Assembly: GCF_016863635.1 (NCBI RefSeq)
Contig: NZ_BOPG01000085.1
Location: 28,041-92,040 of the forward strand
Reading direction: 5' to 3'
From: Virgisporangium aurantiacum
GTDB lineage: Bacteria; Actinomycetota; Actinomycetes; Mycobacteriales; Micromonosporaceae
Length of the DNA: 64,000 bases
The stretch's first letter is position 1. Each line of letters opens with the position of its first letter. The position numbers and the translations under genes are program-made. Below, in pieces: positions 18,701 through 26,439 of this stretch. A model generated the notes under the pieces. The model saw only the letters and a list, made by a program, of their open reading frames with translations. It did no database searches and was not told the DNA's origin.

Positions 18701-19820
18701 CCGGCTGTACGCGACGGGCGGCTGGGGCGCCGACGGCCAACCCGACCCGAAGACGGAGGTCTACGACCCGGACACGAACCTCTGGACTACGGCGGCGGCG
18801 AACCCGCGGCCCGCGGCCGGGTCCGGATCCGCGGTGCTGAACGGACGGCTCTTCGTGATCGGTGGGTGCGGCAAGCAGACCTGCGGCCGCACCGACGTGA
18901 CCGTGTACGACCCGGTCAGCGACACCTGGTCGGCCGCGGCAGACTATCCGGAGCCGATCTCCTGGCAGTCGTGCGGCACGCTGGCCGGCAAGCTGTACTG
19001 CTCCGGCGGTCTGAACTCCGACGCGGCGGTGACGCACACCTACGTCTACGACCCCACGACGAACGCATGGTCGGCGCGCGCCCCGATGCCGGCCGACCTG
19101 TGGGGCTCGGCGCACACCACGGCCGGCGGCCGGTTGCTGGTCTCCGGCGGAGCCGTCAACAACAGCGTGTCGGTCACCAACCAGGGCTACGCCTACGACC
19201 CGGCGACCGACACGTGGACGAGCCTGCCCAACTCGAACGACGCGCTCTACCGGGGTGGCAGCGCCTGCGGCCTGTACCGGATCGGTGGGGTTCCGGCCGG
19301 ACTGTTCATGCCGCCGGTGGCCCGGTCGGAGGTGCTGCCCGGGTTCACCGACTGCGCCTCGGTGGCCGACGTGCCGTGGTTGTCGGAGAGCGTCGACCGG
19401 GTGACCCTGCCGCCCGGTGGGCACGCGACGGTGACCCTGACGTTGTCCGCTCCGCAGACCCAGCCGGCCACCTACACCGCATCGCTGGTGCTGAACAACG
19501 ACACGCCCTACCCGGCGCCGCTGATCGACGTGACCATGACGGTGACACCGCCGAAGACGTGGGGCCAGATCACCGGCACGGTGACCGCCACTGACGGCAA
19601 ACCGGTCGCCGGCGCCACCGTGCAGATCGAGACGTGGGCGGCGAGCTACACGTTGAGGACCGACAAAACCGGCCGGTATTCGCTGTGGCTGGATGTCCGC
19701 AACAACCCGCTCCAGGTCATCGTGGCCCGGGACGGCTACCAGCCGCAGGTCCGAACTGTGAAGATCGCGAAGGGGAAGACGACCACGTCGGACTTCGTCC
19801 TGAAGCCGGCGCCGGTGTAG
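15717..19820 (+). CDS. Secreted sedolisin (S53) protease fused to carboxypeptidase-regulatory, jelly-roll and kelch domains
   Basis: About 1367 residues; ATG ATG at 15717/15720 with GGGAGG upstream. Signal peptide ends PALAEP. The S53 domain shows the full active site (numbered from 15720): Glu150 and Asp154 in EISLDLDMVS, oxyanion Asp236 in ASAGDSAYG and Ser340 in GGTSVSAP, plus a C-terminal Ca-site-like GYDGPSGLGTP. The usual long S53 propeptide is missing; only about 70 residues separate the signal from the catalytic core. After it come carboxypeptidase-regulatory domains (about 420-580), a MAM/jelly-roll-like region (about 590-750), another regulatory domain, a kelch propeller (about 925-1185, repeats such as TEVYDPDTNLWTTAA) and a final regulatory domain. 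It is probably an extracellular endopeptidase. Confidence 0.9.
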   Translation: MMHTRTRMTIAVAAAAVVTLWNLPVPALAEPAGPAAQAEAVCGTPQKGHATCFALRRLDVGGARGVQAAAPPDGYGPADLRSAYGLPAGGGAGRTVAVVAAYDNPNAESDLAVYRAQFGLPECVSATGCFRKVDQRGGTSYPNRDSRWAAEISLDLDMVSAVAPLAHIVLVEADSDSFDDLAAAVDQAVAQGAQVVSNSYGTDYFEVPGSGEEQSLTDTLDAHYNHPGVAIVASAGDSAYGVTYPAASPHVTAVGGTSLARDGSTRGFSESVWYWNVNGVFNGTGSGCSLYQPKPAFQKDTGCAKRTVADVAAVADPATAVAVYDTYGVDGQGWRLFGGTSVSAPIIAGVYAVAGAPVAGTYPNAYPYTHPEALNDVTSGANTKGGCEPTYLCTAGTGYDGPSGLGTPAGPAAFAMGPHGTLTGTVTDRATGTPVTGAAVGAGDYSTTTDAAGRYTLVLPAGTYDVTVDAYGFVRSRASGTTVADGATLTTDIALDGLPRSTISGTVTDGSGHGWPLYAKITVDGVPGGPVFSDPYTGRYSLTLPEGVAYTARVTAVYPGYAPVDLHVQLGTDDLHRDVPVPIDVAGCNAPGYTVHYAGSLEAFDTTTTPPGWTVTNATPAGGWQFDDPRPLGNRTGGSGHFAVVDSVALGTANREDTILTSPVTDLSDVDAPTLSFDTAFRPWFGTSTVDVDVSADGGTTWANVWHEDERELVGPAHVDVPLPTAAAVVVRFHYNGGFVTWWQVDNVRMGRRTCDKVGGGLVVGRVTDANTGGGLIGATVSAGPSSTSSTVDGFYWMFSSAGRTAFTTTRRTYSPVTRTLDVAADGATRGDVALPAGRVTASGNISRTVAWGSSTTAKVTVTNTGTAPATVSIVEQPGRVEALTGGGAAPNVVKAPVTALSLAAAARAGAARAPAAPADVTPSAAPWTSIADYPTPVQGSLVDVFGGKVYSAYGWTGSAVVADLYVYDPNTGAWTSQGRAADIREAPSGAFIAGRLYATGGWGADGQPDPKTEVYDPDTNLWTTAAANPRPAAGSGSAVLNGRLFVIGGCGKQTCGRTDVTVYDPVSDTWSAAADYPEPISWQSCGTLAGKLYCSGGLNSDAAVTHTYVYDPTTNAWSARAPMPADLWGSAHTTAGGRLLVSGGAVNNSVSVTNQGYAYDPATDTWTSLPNSNDALYRGGSACGLYRIGGVPAGLFMPPVARSEVLPGFTDCASVADVPWLSESVDRVTLPPGGHATVTLTLSAPQTQPATYTASLVLNNDTPYPAPLIDVTMTVTPPKTWGQITGTVTATDGKPVAGATVQIETWAASYTLRTDKTGRYSLWLDVRNNPLQVIVARDGYQPQVRTVKIAKGKTTTSDFVLKPAPV

Positions 19821-19840
19821 CCGCGTCCCGACGGAAAGAC

Positions 19841-19872
19841 GGCGCCTGGCGGTGGTCACACCGCCGGGCGCC
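19841..19872 (+). terminator. Strong hairpin after the sedolisin gene
   Basis: A 14-bp stem (GGCGCCTGGCGGTG with CACCGCCGGGCGCC, one G-T wobble) around the 4-base loop GTCA, starting 20 bases after the stop. There is no T-run, as is common in GC-rich actinomycetes. Confidence 0.65.
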
Positions 19873-19957
19873 GGCTGCAATCAGCCGCGGACCGAGACAG
19901 GCCCGGCGAGGCTCTCCGCCGGGACCGGCGGCCGTCCTTCCGATACGATCGGTGTCG

Positions 19958-21136
19958 ATGGGTCGGGCCGATTGGAAGATCGCAAACCCCGCAGGCGGCG
20001 CTGGTGCGGCGTCCGCCGAGGAACGGGCCAACCGGTTCATTCTGCTGCTATTAGGGCTACAGCGACTGAGCTACCTGATTCCGACGGTGTTCAGCATCGC
20101 TTCGACCGAGTTCCACAATGGCGCGCTGAATGCGGCACTCGTCGCCGTCACCGTCGGGTGGAACATGTTTCTCGTCGTCCAGGTCCGCCGCCGCGGATGG
20201 TTCCCGGCGCCGCTGGTGTGGATCGACGTGTTGTGGACGGCGACGTTGATTTTCGCGGTGACCGCGAACCTCCCGAGCGAGGCCGAATACGACTCGCTGA
20301 ACTGGTCCGGGCGGCTGGGGCAGGCCGCGGCGGCGCTGGCGGGGGCTGCCTTCGAACGGCTCGGGTCTGCCGTGGCCGCCGTGCTGGTGCTGTTGACCGC
20401 GCACACGGTGTCGATCGCGCTGCAGGCGTCGGACGCGGGTGAACTGCCTGCGAAACTGGCGGGCTGCCTCAACGGAATCATCTGGTTCGCCGTCATCATC
20501 CGCTTCGCACGGCGGTACCTGCGCAAACAGGGCCGTCGGCTGGACGAGTTGACGGCCGCCCAGGTCGTCGCCGACTCCCACCGGGCCGCGCAACAGGCCC
20601 GGCTGGCCCATCACCGGGCCCTCCACGACACCGTCCTCACCACGCTGGTCGCCGTGTCACGCGGTGGTTTGGATCACCGTACTGAGCAGGTCCGCGACCG
20701 GTGCGCGCGCGACGCGGAGTACATCCGCCAGCTGCTGCAGGCCGACACCCCGACGGTGGGCACCCTCGCGGAGAAGCTGAACGAGGTCATCTCCGGCGCG
20801 CGTGAGCTGGGGCTTTACGTGCACGTCCGGGTCGAACCTGTGGACGGGCTCGACCCGGACGTGGTGCAGGCATTTGGCGGGGCCGCCCGCGAGGCCCTGA
20901 ACAACGTACACAAACACGCCGGTACGGAGGTGGCGTGGCTGACGGCAACGCGCGTCGACGGTGTCGTGGTGGTGCGGATCGTCGACCGCGGGTGCGGCTT
21001 CGAACCCGGTTCCGTACGGCCCGGACAAGGACTGGCCGGGTCGATCCGGGACCGGATGGCCGACGTGGCCGGCGCGGCGCGGATCACCAGCGAGCCCGGC
21101 GACGGTACCTGCGTGGAGCTCACGTGGCCCGCATGA
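19958..21136 (+). CDS. NarL-type sensor histidine kinase
   Basis: 392 residues from ATG; no strong ribosome site. The N-terminal half holds five to six predicted membrane helices with no extracytoplasmic domain of note. The dimerisation/phosphoacceptor segment is HHRALHDTVLTTLVAV, with the His of LHDTV as phosphorylation site. The ATPase domain has an N-box (AREALNNVHKHAG), DRGCGFEP and GQGLAGSIRDRM. It autophosphorylates and passes phosphate to the response regulator whose ATG overlaps its stop. The signal is unknown. Position after the sedolisin unit might mean functional linkage, but a terminator-like hairpin lies between. Confidence 0.9.
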   Translation: MGRADWKIANPAGGAGAASAEERANRFILLLLGLQRLSYLIPTVFSIASTEFHNGALNAALVAVTVGWNMFLVVQVRRRGWFPAPLVWIDVLWTATLIFAVTANLPSEAEYDSLNWSGRLGQAAAALAGAAFERLGSAVAAVLVLLTAHTVSIALQASDAGELPAKLAGCLNGIIWFAVIIRFARRYLRKQGRRLDELTAAQVVADSHRAAQQARLAHHRALHDTVLTTLVAVSRGGLDHRTEQVRDRCARDAEYIRQLLQADTPTVGTLAEKLNEVISGARELGLYVHVRVEPVDGLDPDVVQAFGGAAREALNNVHKHAGTEVAWLTATRVDGVVVVRIVDRGCGFEPGSVRPGQGLAGSIRDRMADVAGAARITSEPGDGTCVELTWPA

Positions 21137-21765
21137 GCCAGGGGATCCGCGTCGCCGCTGTGGATGACGACCGCATGCTGCTGGACGGGCTGGGCACATG
21201 GCTCGCACAGACCGGCGATATCGCGCTGACAGTCGCCGCGGCCACCGTCGACGAGCTGCTCGGCGACCCGCGCGACGGTATCGATCTGGTCCTGCTCGAT
21301 CTGGTCCTGCGCGACGGGTCTGACCCTGTGGACAATGTCCGCCGGTTGATCGCTGCGGACCATCGGGTACTTGTCCTCAGCGTGTGGTCCAGGCCGCATG
21401 AGATCGCGGCGGCATTCGCGGCCGGCGCGTCGGGTTACGTGACGAAGGACCACGACCTGGCCACGCTGGCATCTGTCATCCGCACGGCGGCGGGCGGCGA
21501 GACGGTCTACACGCCCCCGCTGGCGATGGCCTTCCTGGAGGACCCACGGCCCGACCGCCCGCGACTGTCCACAAGGGAGCGGGAGATCCTGCTCGCCTAC
21601 GCGTCCGGGATGACGCTGACCACGGCCGCGCGGCACGTCGGTGTCCGGCCGGATACCGCGAAGACGTATCTGGACCGGGTGAAGGCGAAGTATCTGGAGC
21701 GTGGCCGGCCGACGTACACGAAACTGGATCTCGCGGACCGGGTCCGCGAGGACGGGATCCACTGA
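21133..21765 (+). CDS. LuxR/NarL-family response regulator
   Basis: 210 residues; ATG overlaps the kinase stop (ATGA). Receiver domain: acidic DDD near residue 11, phosphoacceptor Asp in LVLLDLVLRDG, and Lys in GYVTKD. The C-terminal LuxR helix-turn-helix reads RLSTREREILLAYASGMTLTTAARHVGVRPDTAKTYL (given only as a motif guide, residues about 145-182). It should bind DNA as a phosphorylated dimer. Targets are not evident; the phased repeats at 15.4 kb are OmpR-like rather than NarL-like. Confidence 0.9.
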   Translation: MSQGIRVAAVDDDRMLLDGLGTWLAQTGDIALTVAAATVDELLGDPRDGIDLVLLDLVLRDGSDPVDNVRRLIAADHRVLVLSVWSRPHEIAAAFAAGASGYVTKDHDLATLASVIRTAAGGETVYTPPLAMAFLEDPRPDRPRLSTREREILLAYASGMTLTTAARHVGVRPDTAKTYLDRVKAKYLERGRPTYTKLDLADRVREDGIH

Positions 21766-21792
21766 TCGCGGACCGCCGCCGGCCCGCGATCA
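21763..21792. terminator. Bidirectional hairpin between response regulator and aerolysin-like gene
   Basis: Perfect 9-bp stem TGATCGCGG/CCGCGATCA with a 12-base loop. It overlaps the response regulator stop codon and sits 12 bases from the convergent gene's stop, so it can serve both strands. Confidence 0.6.
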
Positions 21793-21803
21793 GGGTTCGG
21801 GAG

Positions 21804-22391
21804 TCAGCCGATCCGCAGCTGCCAACCCTGGGTGTTCGTCGGCGCGGTGGCGTGGAGTACCTCGTATCCCATGGTGTCCGCCCACACCCAGCATCCGCCC
21901 GGACTCGTGTGGAGCTTGATGACCCAGTAGGCGTTGAAATAGACGTCGTAGGCGTCGACCCCGTAGTCCCCGATCACCCGCTGGTGCGGGGGCACCGTCG
22001 CCTGGGCGTTCACTCCGATCGCCGTCGTAGTGCTCGACGTGATGGTACTGCTGACGTTGACGTTGAGGAAACCGAACAGGTTCGGGATCGAGATTCCGGC
22101 CGTGGCCGAGACCGTGAATGTCCGCGACGTCGTCGACGTGAACGTGGCGGTCACCGGGGTGTCCAGGTTGTTGGCGACGATCAGTGATTCAGAGGTCAGG
22201 AAGCTGGGCGACGAGCTGGCCACGCTCAGCGGCTTCGCGGACCATCCGACGGTGGCCCAGCTCGGGCATGGGATCTGCACGGTGTCGCGGGCGAGGGCCG
22301 GAGCACCGGTCACGACCAGGCTCCCCGCCGTGACCAGGGCCAGGAGCAGGGACGAGGCGAGCAGGCGGCGACGTGTGTGCGATGTGGACAT
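21804..22391 (-). CDS. Secreted protein with aerolysin/ETX-MTX2-like features
   Basis: 195 residues from an ATG with GGAGGGAG 4 bases upstream. Sec or Tat signal (TSHTRRRLLASSLLLAL) ends APALAR. The mature part is beta-rich with long alternating Ser/Thr stretches (TATFTSTTSRTFTVSATAG and VNVSSTITSSTTT) flanking a glycine/hydrophobic turn (IPNLFGFLN). A VPPHQRV motif follows. This pattern, an amphipathic hairpin followed by vPPgt-like wording, is seen in aerolysin-type pore formers such as the ETX/MTX2 group. The protein is much shorter than typical toxins, so it might be a single-lobe relative. Pore formation is inference. No immunity gene is evident. Confidence 0.55.
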   Translation of the reverse strand: MSTSHTRRRLLASSLLLALVTAGSLVVTGAPALARDTVQIPCPSWATVGWSAKPLSVASSSPSFLTSESLIVANNLDTPVTATFTSTTSRTFTVSATAGISIPNLFGFLNVNVSSTITSSTTTAIGVNAQATVPPHQRVIGDYGVDAYDVYFNAYWVIKLHTSPGGCWVWADTMGYEVLHATAPTNTQGWQLRIG

Positions 22392-22523
22392 GAGTCTCCC
22401 TCCGAGGGGGGAATCGAGATTCGCCACTGATGTGCGACGAGCCCGACGCTATCCACGACTGTCAGGGCTGACATGTCGGACGTTAGGGGGACGCGCGAGC
22501 CGCCGCACGCCGTCATCGAACCG

Positions 22524-22565
22524 GGGGCGTGCCGGCCGGAAACGAGCATCCGACCGGCACGCCCC
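22524..22565 (-). terminator. Hairpin downstream of the proline-rich secreted protein gene
   Basis: A 16-bp stem with one mismatch (GGGGCGTGCCGGCCGG with CCGACCGGCACGCCCC) around a 10-base loop. It lies 35 bases beyond the stop of the minus-strand gene ending at 22600. Confidence 0.65.
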
Positions 22566-22599
22566 GACATTCCGGCACGCCACGGGCACACCGGAACGG

Positions 22600-23541
22600 T
22601 CAGATCAGGATCTCGTCGTCGCTCACCACCAGCACGCACGAGTCGCTCGCGCTCGGATCGACAGGCGTCGTCGAGGTCGGGTCGGGCGCCTGGGTCCAGG
22701 TCGGTTGCGGTTCAGGGCCGGGTGGACCGCTCACCGTCGGCGAGACCGTCGCCGAACCCGTCGGTGGCACCGTCGGCTCCGGATCAGGCACCGAGGTCGG
22801 GGCCAGCCGTTCGGCGGGTTCGTTCTTGTTGTTGTTCTTCTTCTGCGCCTTCGCCGGGATGAAGGCGCCGATCATTCCGCTCTTCTCGTCGAATTTGGGC
22901 AGGCTCATCCAGATGAACTCGCCCGGCTTCAGTGGCTTGGCGAACGTGACCACCAGTTTCGAGCCACACGGGCCGCCCTTTTCGACCGTGAACGTGAGAC
23001 CGTCGGCGGCGGGTGGCGTTACAAATGTGTCGCCCTTGTTCTGCGACGAGAACTCGATCGCCACGATGTTGACGGCCGACCCGTTGCCCACCAGCGATCC
23101 CTGCGTGAACGCCCGCGACCGGAACGTGAACCAGTCATTGTCCGGATCCCGGATCTCGTCCGATCCCGTCCACTTGTCGGCCGCGGGGTTCCCGGACCGT
23201 CCGATGGAATGCTTCGCCGGATCGACTCCGACCGTGCCGGTCTCCGGCCCGTTCGGCGTGCCGTCCGTGTCCCCCTTCTTCCCGATGTTGATCCCGCGCG
23301 GGTAGGCCTTGGTGAACGGGCCGGCGCCCTGTCCGGTCACCACCCGGGTCTCGTCACCGACCTTGGCTGGGTCGAACGGGAGCGTCACACCCGGAACGTC
23401 GACCCGTTGGAACTTCCACTCCTTGCCGTGCTCGGCGGCAATCGCCGCCGGGGTCTGCACCGCCGCGCCGACCGCGACCAGTCCGGCCACCGCCGCCGTG
23501 GCACCCGCCCACCGCCACGCACGCCCTCGTTGTCGAACCAC
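22600..23541 (-). CDS. Secreted hypothetical protein with proline-rich C-terminus
   Basis: 313 residues from a GTG with a perfect GGAGG 4 bases upstream. Signal peptide ends TPAAIAAE. The mature region (about 40-235) looks like a single globular domain with DNDWFTFRSRAFTQGS and GGPCGSKLVVTFAKPLKPGEFIW; no family recognised. A Lys/Asn patch (KAQKKNNNKNE) leads into a tail rich in Pro, Thr and Ser (about 240-300), like cell-wall-spanning linkers. The end is acidic and hydrophobic (SCVLVVSDDEILI), with no sortase motif. Probably wall-associated or secreted. Confidence 0.7.
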   Translation of the reverse strand: MVRQRGRAWRWAGATAAVAGLVAVGAAVQTPAAIAAEHGKEWKFQRVDVPGVTLPFDPAKVGDETRVVTGQGAGPFTKAYPRGINIGKKGDTDGTPNGPETGTVGVDPAKHSIGRSGNPAADKWTGSDEIRDPDNDWFTFRSRAFTQGSLVGNGSAVNIVAIEFSSQNKGDTFVTPPAADGLTFTVEKGGPCGSKLVVTFAKPLKPGEFIWMSLPKFDEKSGMIGAFIPAKAQKKNNNKNEPAERLAPTSVPDPEPTVPPTGSATVSPTVSGPPGPEPQPTWTQAPDPTSTTPVDPSASDSCVLVVSDDEILI

Positions 23542-23715
23542 GCTTCCTCCAATCACCGTCCTGCCCCGTCTTTCGAGCGCGGCCGGCGTCAGGACGGCGG
23601 GCGGACGGCCGGAAAGACATACCCCAACGGCGATACGGTCCGGGCGTTCCGCCGATACCGCTATCCGCGGTTGTGGCGACTGACCTGGCGAATCGATGAG
23701 CTTTAACATGGCCGC

Positions 23716-24213
23716 ATGCGCCTGGAGCCTTACGCTGAAGCCGACTTGGAGCTGACCGAGGCGCTCGACGGCGATCCGGAGGTCATGCGCGATCTCGGCG
23801 GCGCGGTGCCGGCCGACCGACTGCTCGCGGTTCACCAGATGCGGTTGGACCCGCCGTTCGGAGACCGGTATTTCACGGCTTACCCGGCGGGTTCTGACCG
23901 GCCGTTTGGCCTGGTCGGGCTTTGGCACACCGACTGGGAGGGTGGGACGGTCCCTGAAGCCGGTGTGCTCGTGCGCCGGCAGTACCTGGGCACCGGCCTC
24001 GGGGTCCGCGCGTTGCGGGCGCTCTTCTCCCTGCTGGCGGCGGAGGGGATGACTGAGCCGGTACACGCGTTCATCGCGGTCGACAATGCCGCGTCCAACA
24101 CGCTGGCCCGGCGGATGGGGTTCACGTTGCTGGGCGAGTGTGACGTCTCGTACGAGGGTCGCCCGCTGCGCAGCAACCACTGGACGATCCGGCTGGGCTC
24201 ATCCGGTTCGTAG
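23716..24213 (+). CDS. GNAT-family N-acetyltransferase
   Basis: 165 residues. The acetyl-CoA loop region reads VRRQYLGTGLGVRALRALF (Q/RxxGxG/A-like), followed by VDNAASNTLARRMGFTLLGE, the usual strand 6-helix 4 end of RimJ/RimL-like GNATs. Substrate unknown. It ends 15 bases inside the convergent alpha-oxoamine synthase gene, so the two 3' ends overlap. Confidence 0.8.
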   Translation: MRLEPYAEADLELTEALDGDPEVMRDLGGAVPADRLLAVHQMRLDPPFGDRYFTAYPAGSDRPFGLVGLWHTDWEGGTVPEAGVLVRRQYLGTGLGVRALRALFSLLAAEGMTEPVHAFIAVDNAASNTLARRMGFTLLGECDVSYEGRPLRSNHWTIRLGSSGS

Positions 24214-25452
24214 CACCGGCCCGCCCGGGTCGTACCCGGCGATCAGCCAGCTGAGGGTGTCGAGCAGCGCGTCGACCTGCGCGTCGGAGTTGGCGGCGGT
24301 GACCTGCACCCGGAAGCCGACCTCGGTGCGGGGAACGCCGGGGTACGGCGCGAGCGTGGTGTAGATCCCGCGGTCCAGTAGTGCCGTGCCGACGTCGACC
24401 AGGCGGTCCGGGTCGGCCAACGGCACCTCGATCAGCGGGAAGCCGGAGGTGTTCGCGGTCGGCACGCCGAGGTGGCGGAGGTGGTCGAGCACGCGTGCGG
24501 TCCGGCGGTAGAGGTCGGCGCGGATGGCGTCGCCCCGGGCCGCGTTCACGTCCAATCCGGCCAGCACGGTCGCCAGCGCGGCGGTAGGCACGGGGCCGGA
24601 GTACAGGTACGGCTGGGCTTCCAGCTTGAGCCGCCGCTTGAGAGCCGGCTCGCAGGCGACGAACGCCAGCAGCGAGGAGTACGCCTTCGAGCAGCCCCCG
24701 ACGAGCACGATCCCGTCGTACGTCTCGCCGAAGTGCCGCACGACCCCGTTGCCCCGAACGCCGTACGGCGAGGACTCGTCCGGCCGGCGCTCGCCGAACA
24801 CGCCGAAGCCGTGCGCGTCGTCGATGTACAGCAGCGCGTCGTACGTCCGGCAGACCTCGGCGACCGCGCGGACGTCGGGCGGGTTGCCGGTCATGCTGTT
24901 GACGCCGTCCATGCATACCAGCCGCGGTCCCCGGCCGGGGGCGGTCCGGAGCAGGTCGGCGAGCTGGTCGGTGTCGCCGGAGCGGAACCGGTGCACGGTC
25001 GCACCGCGGGCGCGGGCGTGGACGGTCCCGTCGTAGATGGTGCGGTGTGCCCTGCTGTCGAGGAAGATCGTGCCGTCGCCCGCCAGGGCCGGGATGACCG
25101 ACAGGTGCGTCTGGCTGATCGTCGGCAGGGCGAGCACGTCCGGTGCGCCGAGCAGGTCGGCCAGCCGCTCCTCGACCGTCGGGTACAGCCGCGGGCTGCC
25201 CAGCATCCGCGACCAGCTGGCGTGCGTGCCCCATTGGTGTACCTGACCGACGATCGCCTGCTGGATCTCGGGATCGAGGTCGAAGCCGAGGTAATTGCAG
25301 GACGCGAAGTCGACCAGCCATCGATCGCCGATGCGGATCCGGCGGCCGTCGACCTCGTCTATCACCTGGTCCCACAGCCCGGCCTCGTACAGCGCCTCGA
25401 CGCTGCCCGGCTCGGCGCAGGTAGCGGGGCCCGAGAGATCGAACGTGGTCAT
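24199..25452 (-). CDS. PLP-dependent alpha-oxoamine synthase-like enzyme (AONS/KBL/CqsA family)
   Basis: 417 residues. Family marks: FASCNYLGFD near the N-terminus, DDAHGFGVFGERR with the Asp that holds the pyridine nitrogen, and the Schiff-base Lys256 in GGCSKAYSS. Relatives condense an acyl-CoA with an amino acid, with decarboxylation, to give an alpha-aminoketone (biotin pathway, 2-amino-3-ketobutyrate, CqsA signals, sphingoid bases). The sequence departs from biotin-type BioF around the substrate loop (RMLGSPRLYPTVEERLA) and no biotin gene is near, so a secondary-metabolite or signalling role is more likely. It lies 35 bases after a GNAT gene in the same direction; together they look like a two-step acyl pathway. 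Substrate unknown. Confidence 0.85.
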   Translation of the reverse strand: MTTFDLSGPATCAEPGSVEALYEAGLWDQVIDEVDGRRIRIGDRWLVDFASCNYLGFDLDPEIQQAIVGQVHQWGTHASWSRMLGSPRLYPTVEERLADLLGAPDVLALPTISQTHLSVIPALAGDGTIFLDSRAHRTIYDGTVHARARGATVHRFRSGDTDQLADLLRTAPGRGPRLVCMDGVNSMTGNPPDVRAVAEVCRTYDALLYIDDAHGFGVFGERRPDESSPYGVRGNGVVRHFGETYDGIVLVGGCSKAYSSLLAFVACEPALKRRLKLEAQPYLYSGPVPTAALATVLAGLDVNAARGDAIRADLYRRTARVLDHLRHLGVPTANTSGFPLIEVPLADPDRLVDVGTALLDRGIYTTLAPYPGVPRTEVGFRVQVTAANSDAQVDALLDTLSWLIAGYDPGGPVLRTG

Positions 25453-25487
25453 AGATCGACCGTAACCGCTGCCAACGCTGCCGGCAC

Positions 25488-26240
25488 TTACAGCGCGTGC
25501 GTCACCCAGATGTTGGGCTCGACGTACATCGCCATGTCGTGGTCGGTGTCACAGAGTACCGGGACGAGTGCGCCGGGTACCCGAACCGGGCCGGACTCAT
25601 CGAACGGGAGCCCGGTCCACCGACGCCAGCGGTCCAGCGGGGCGGTGATCGTCATCGAGTGTGGCGCCACCCCGACGATCGTGCCACCGGCCTGTGCGTG
25701 CAGCCGCAGCCACGGGTCGACCGGCAGGCCATCCGGGCGGCGCCACGCGATGTACTCGGCCATCGGGACGTCGGGATGCTCGTGCTTGCGCGTCGGCCGG
25801 ACCGGTACGGCCAGAACCGCATGGCCCAACGCGGCGGCGTTGCGACCGGCCGCGGCGAGCAGAGCCTCGGACAGCCCGGTGCCGCGCAGGCCGGGCGCGA
25901 CGGTGGCGAACAGCGCCGCCACCAGCGGACCTCGCCGGCCGGCCAGGGCGTCCGCGGCGGCGACGAGCAGGACCGCGTCGTAGCCCCCGGGCGGCAGGTC
26001 GCCCTCCGGGGGCGGCGTGTACGGCAGCGTGGAGATCAACCCGGCCGGCGCACCGCCGGCCCGCTCGACGGCCACGAGCGTGTACTCCGGCAACCGGTCG
26101 ACGAGACTGCGGAACAGCGTCACCGATACCGGGTCGTGGTAGAGGAACGGGGCGGCGGTGTCGTCGGTGAACTCGTCGAGCCGGGCGAGCAGGTCAGGCC
26201 GCTCGGCGAACGAGAAGATGTCGACGTCCGGTTGATCCAT
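25488..26240 (-). CDS. GNAT-type acetyl/acyltransferase paired with the oxoamine synthase
   Basis: 250 residues from an ATG with AAAGGTG upstream. The centre holds ATVAPGLRGTGLSEALLAA, a GNAT-like CoA-binding loop. The C-terminal half (GGTIVGVAPHSMTI, DRWRRWTGLPF, MYVEPNIWVTH) is wording typical of a large actinobacterial acyltransferase group of unknown substrate. It is upstream of the alpha-oxoamine synthase gene with a 35-base gap, so they probably share a transcript. Confidence 0.75.
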   Translation of the reverse strand: MDQPDVDIFSFAERPDLLARLDEFTDDTAAPFLYHDPVSVTLFRSLVDRLPEYTLVAVERAGGAPAGLISTLPYTPPPEGDLPPGGYDAVLLVAAADALAGRRGPLVAALFATVAPGLRGTGLSEALLAAAGRNAAALGHAVLAVPVRPTRKHEHPDVPMAEYIAWRRPDGLPVDPWLRLHAQAGGTIVGVAPHSMTITAPLDRWRRWTGLPFDESGPVRVPGALVPVLCDTDHDMAMYVEPNIWVTHAL

Positions 26241-26439
26241 ACCACACCTTTCACACGGGAACGGACACCCTGTCACAGTCCACCCGTTCGGACCACCCGC
26301 GGCGGGGAGTCCGGCGGCAAAACTGTTCACCGTGCGGATCTGTCGGCCGATTGGGGGTCGGATGCTCCACCGGGCAAACGGTCCCGCGGTCGTCGCGGGC
26401 GGCCGTTGCTGCCCGGACAGGTCCGTTCGGAGGAGAGAC

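Noticed and set aside
16622..19594. 990-codon frame within the sedolisin gene
   Set aside because: Same strand, shifted frame, Arg-rich; the sedolisin frame has clear domains and signal peptide.
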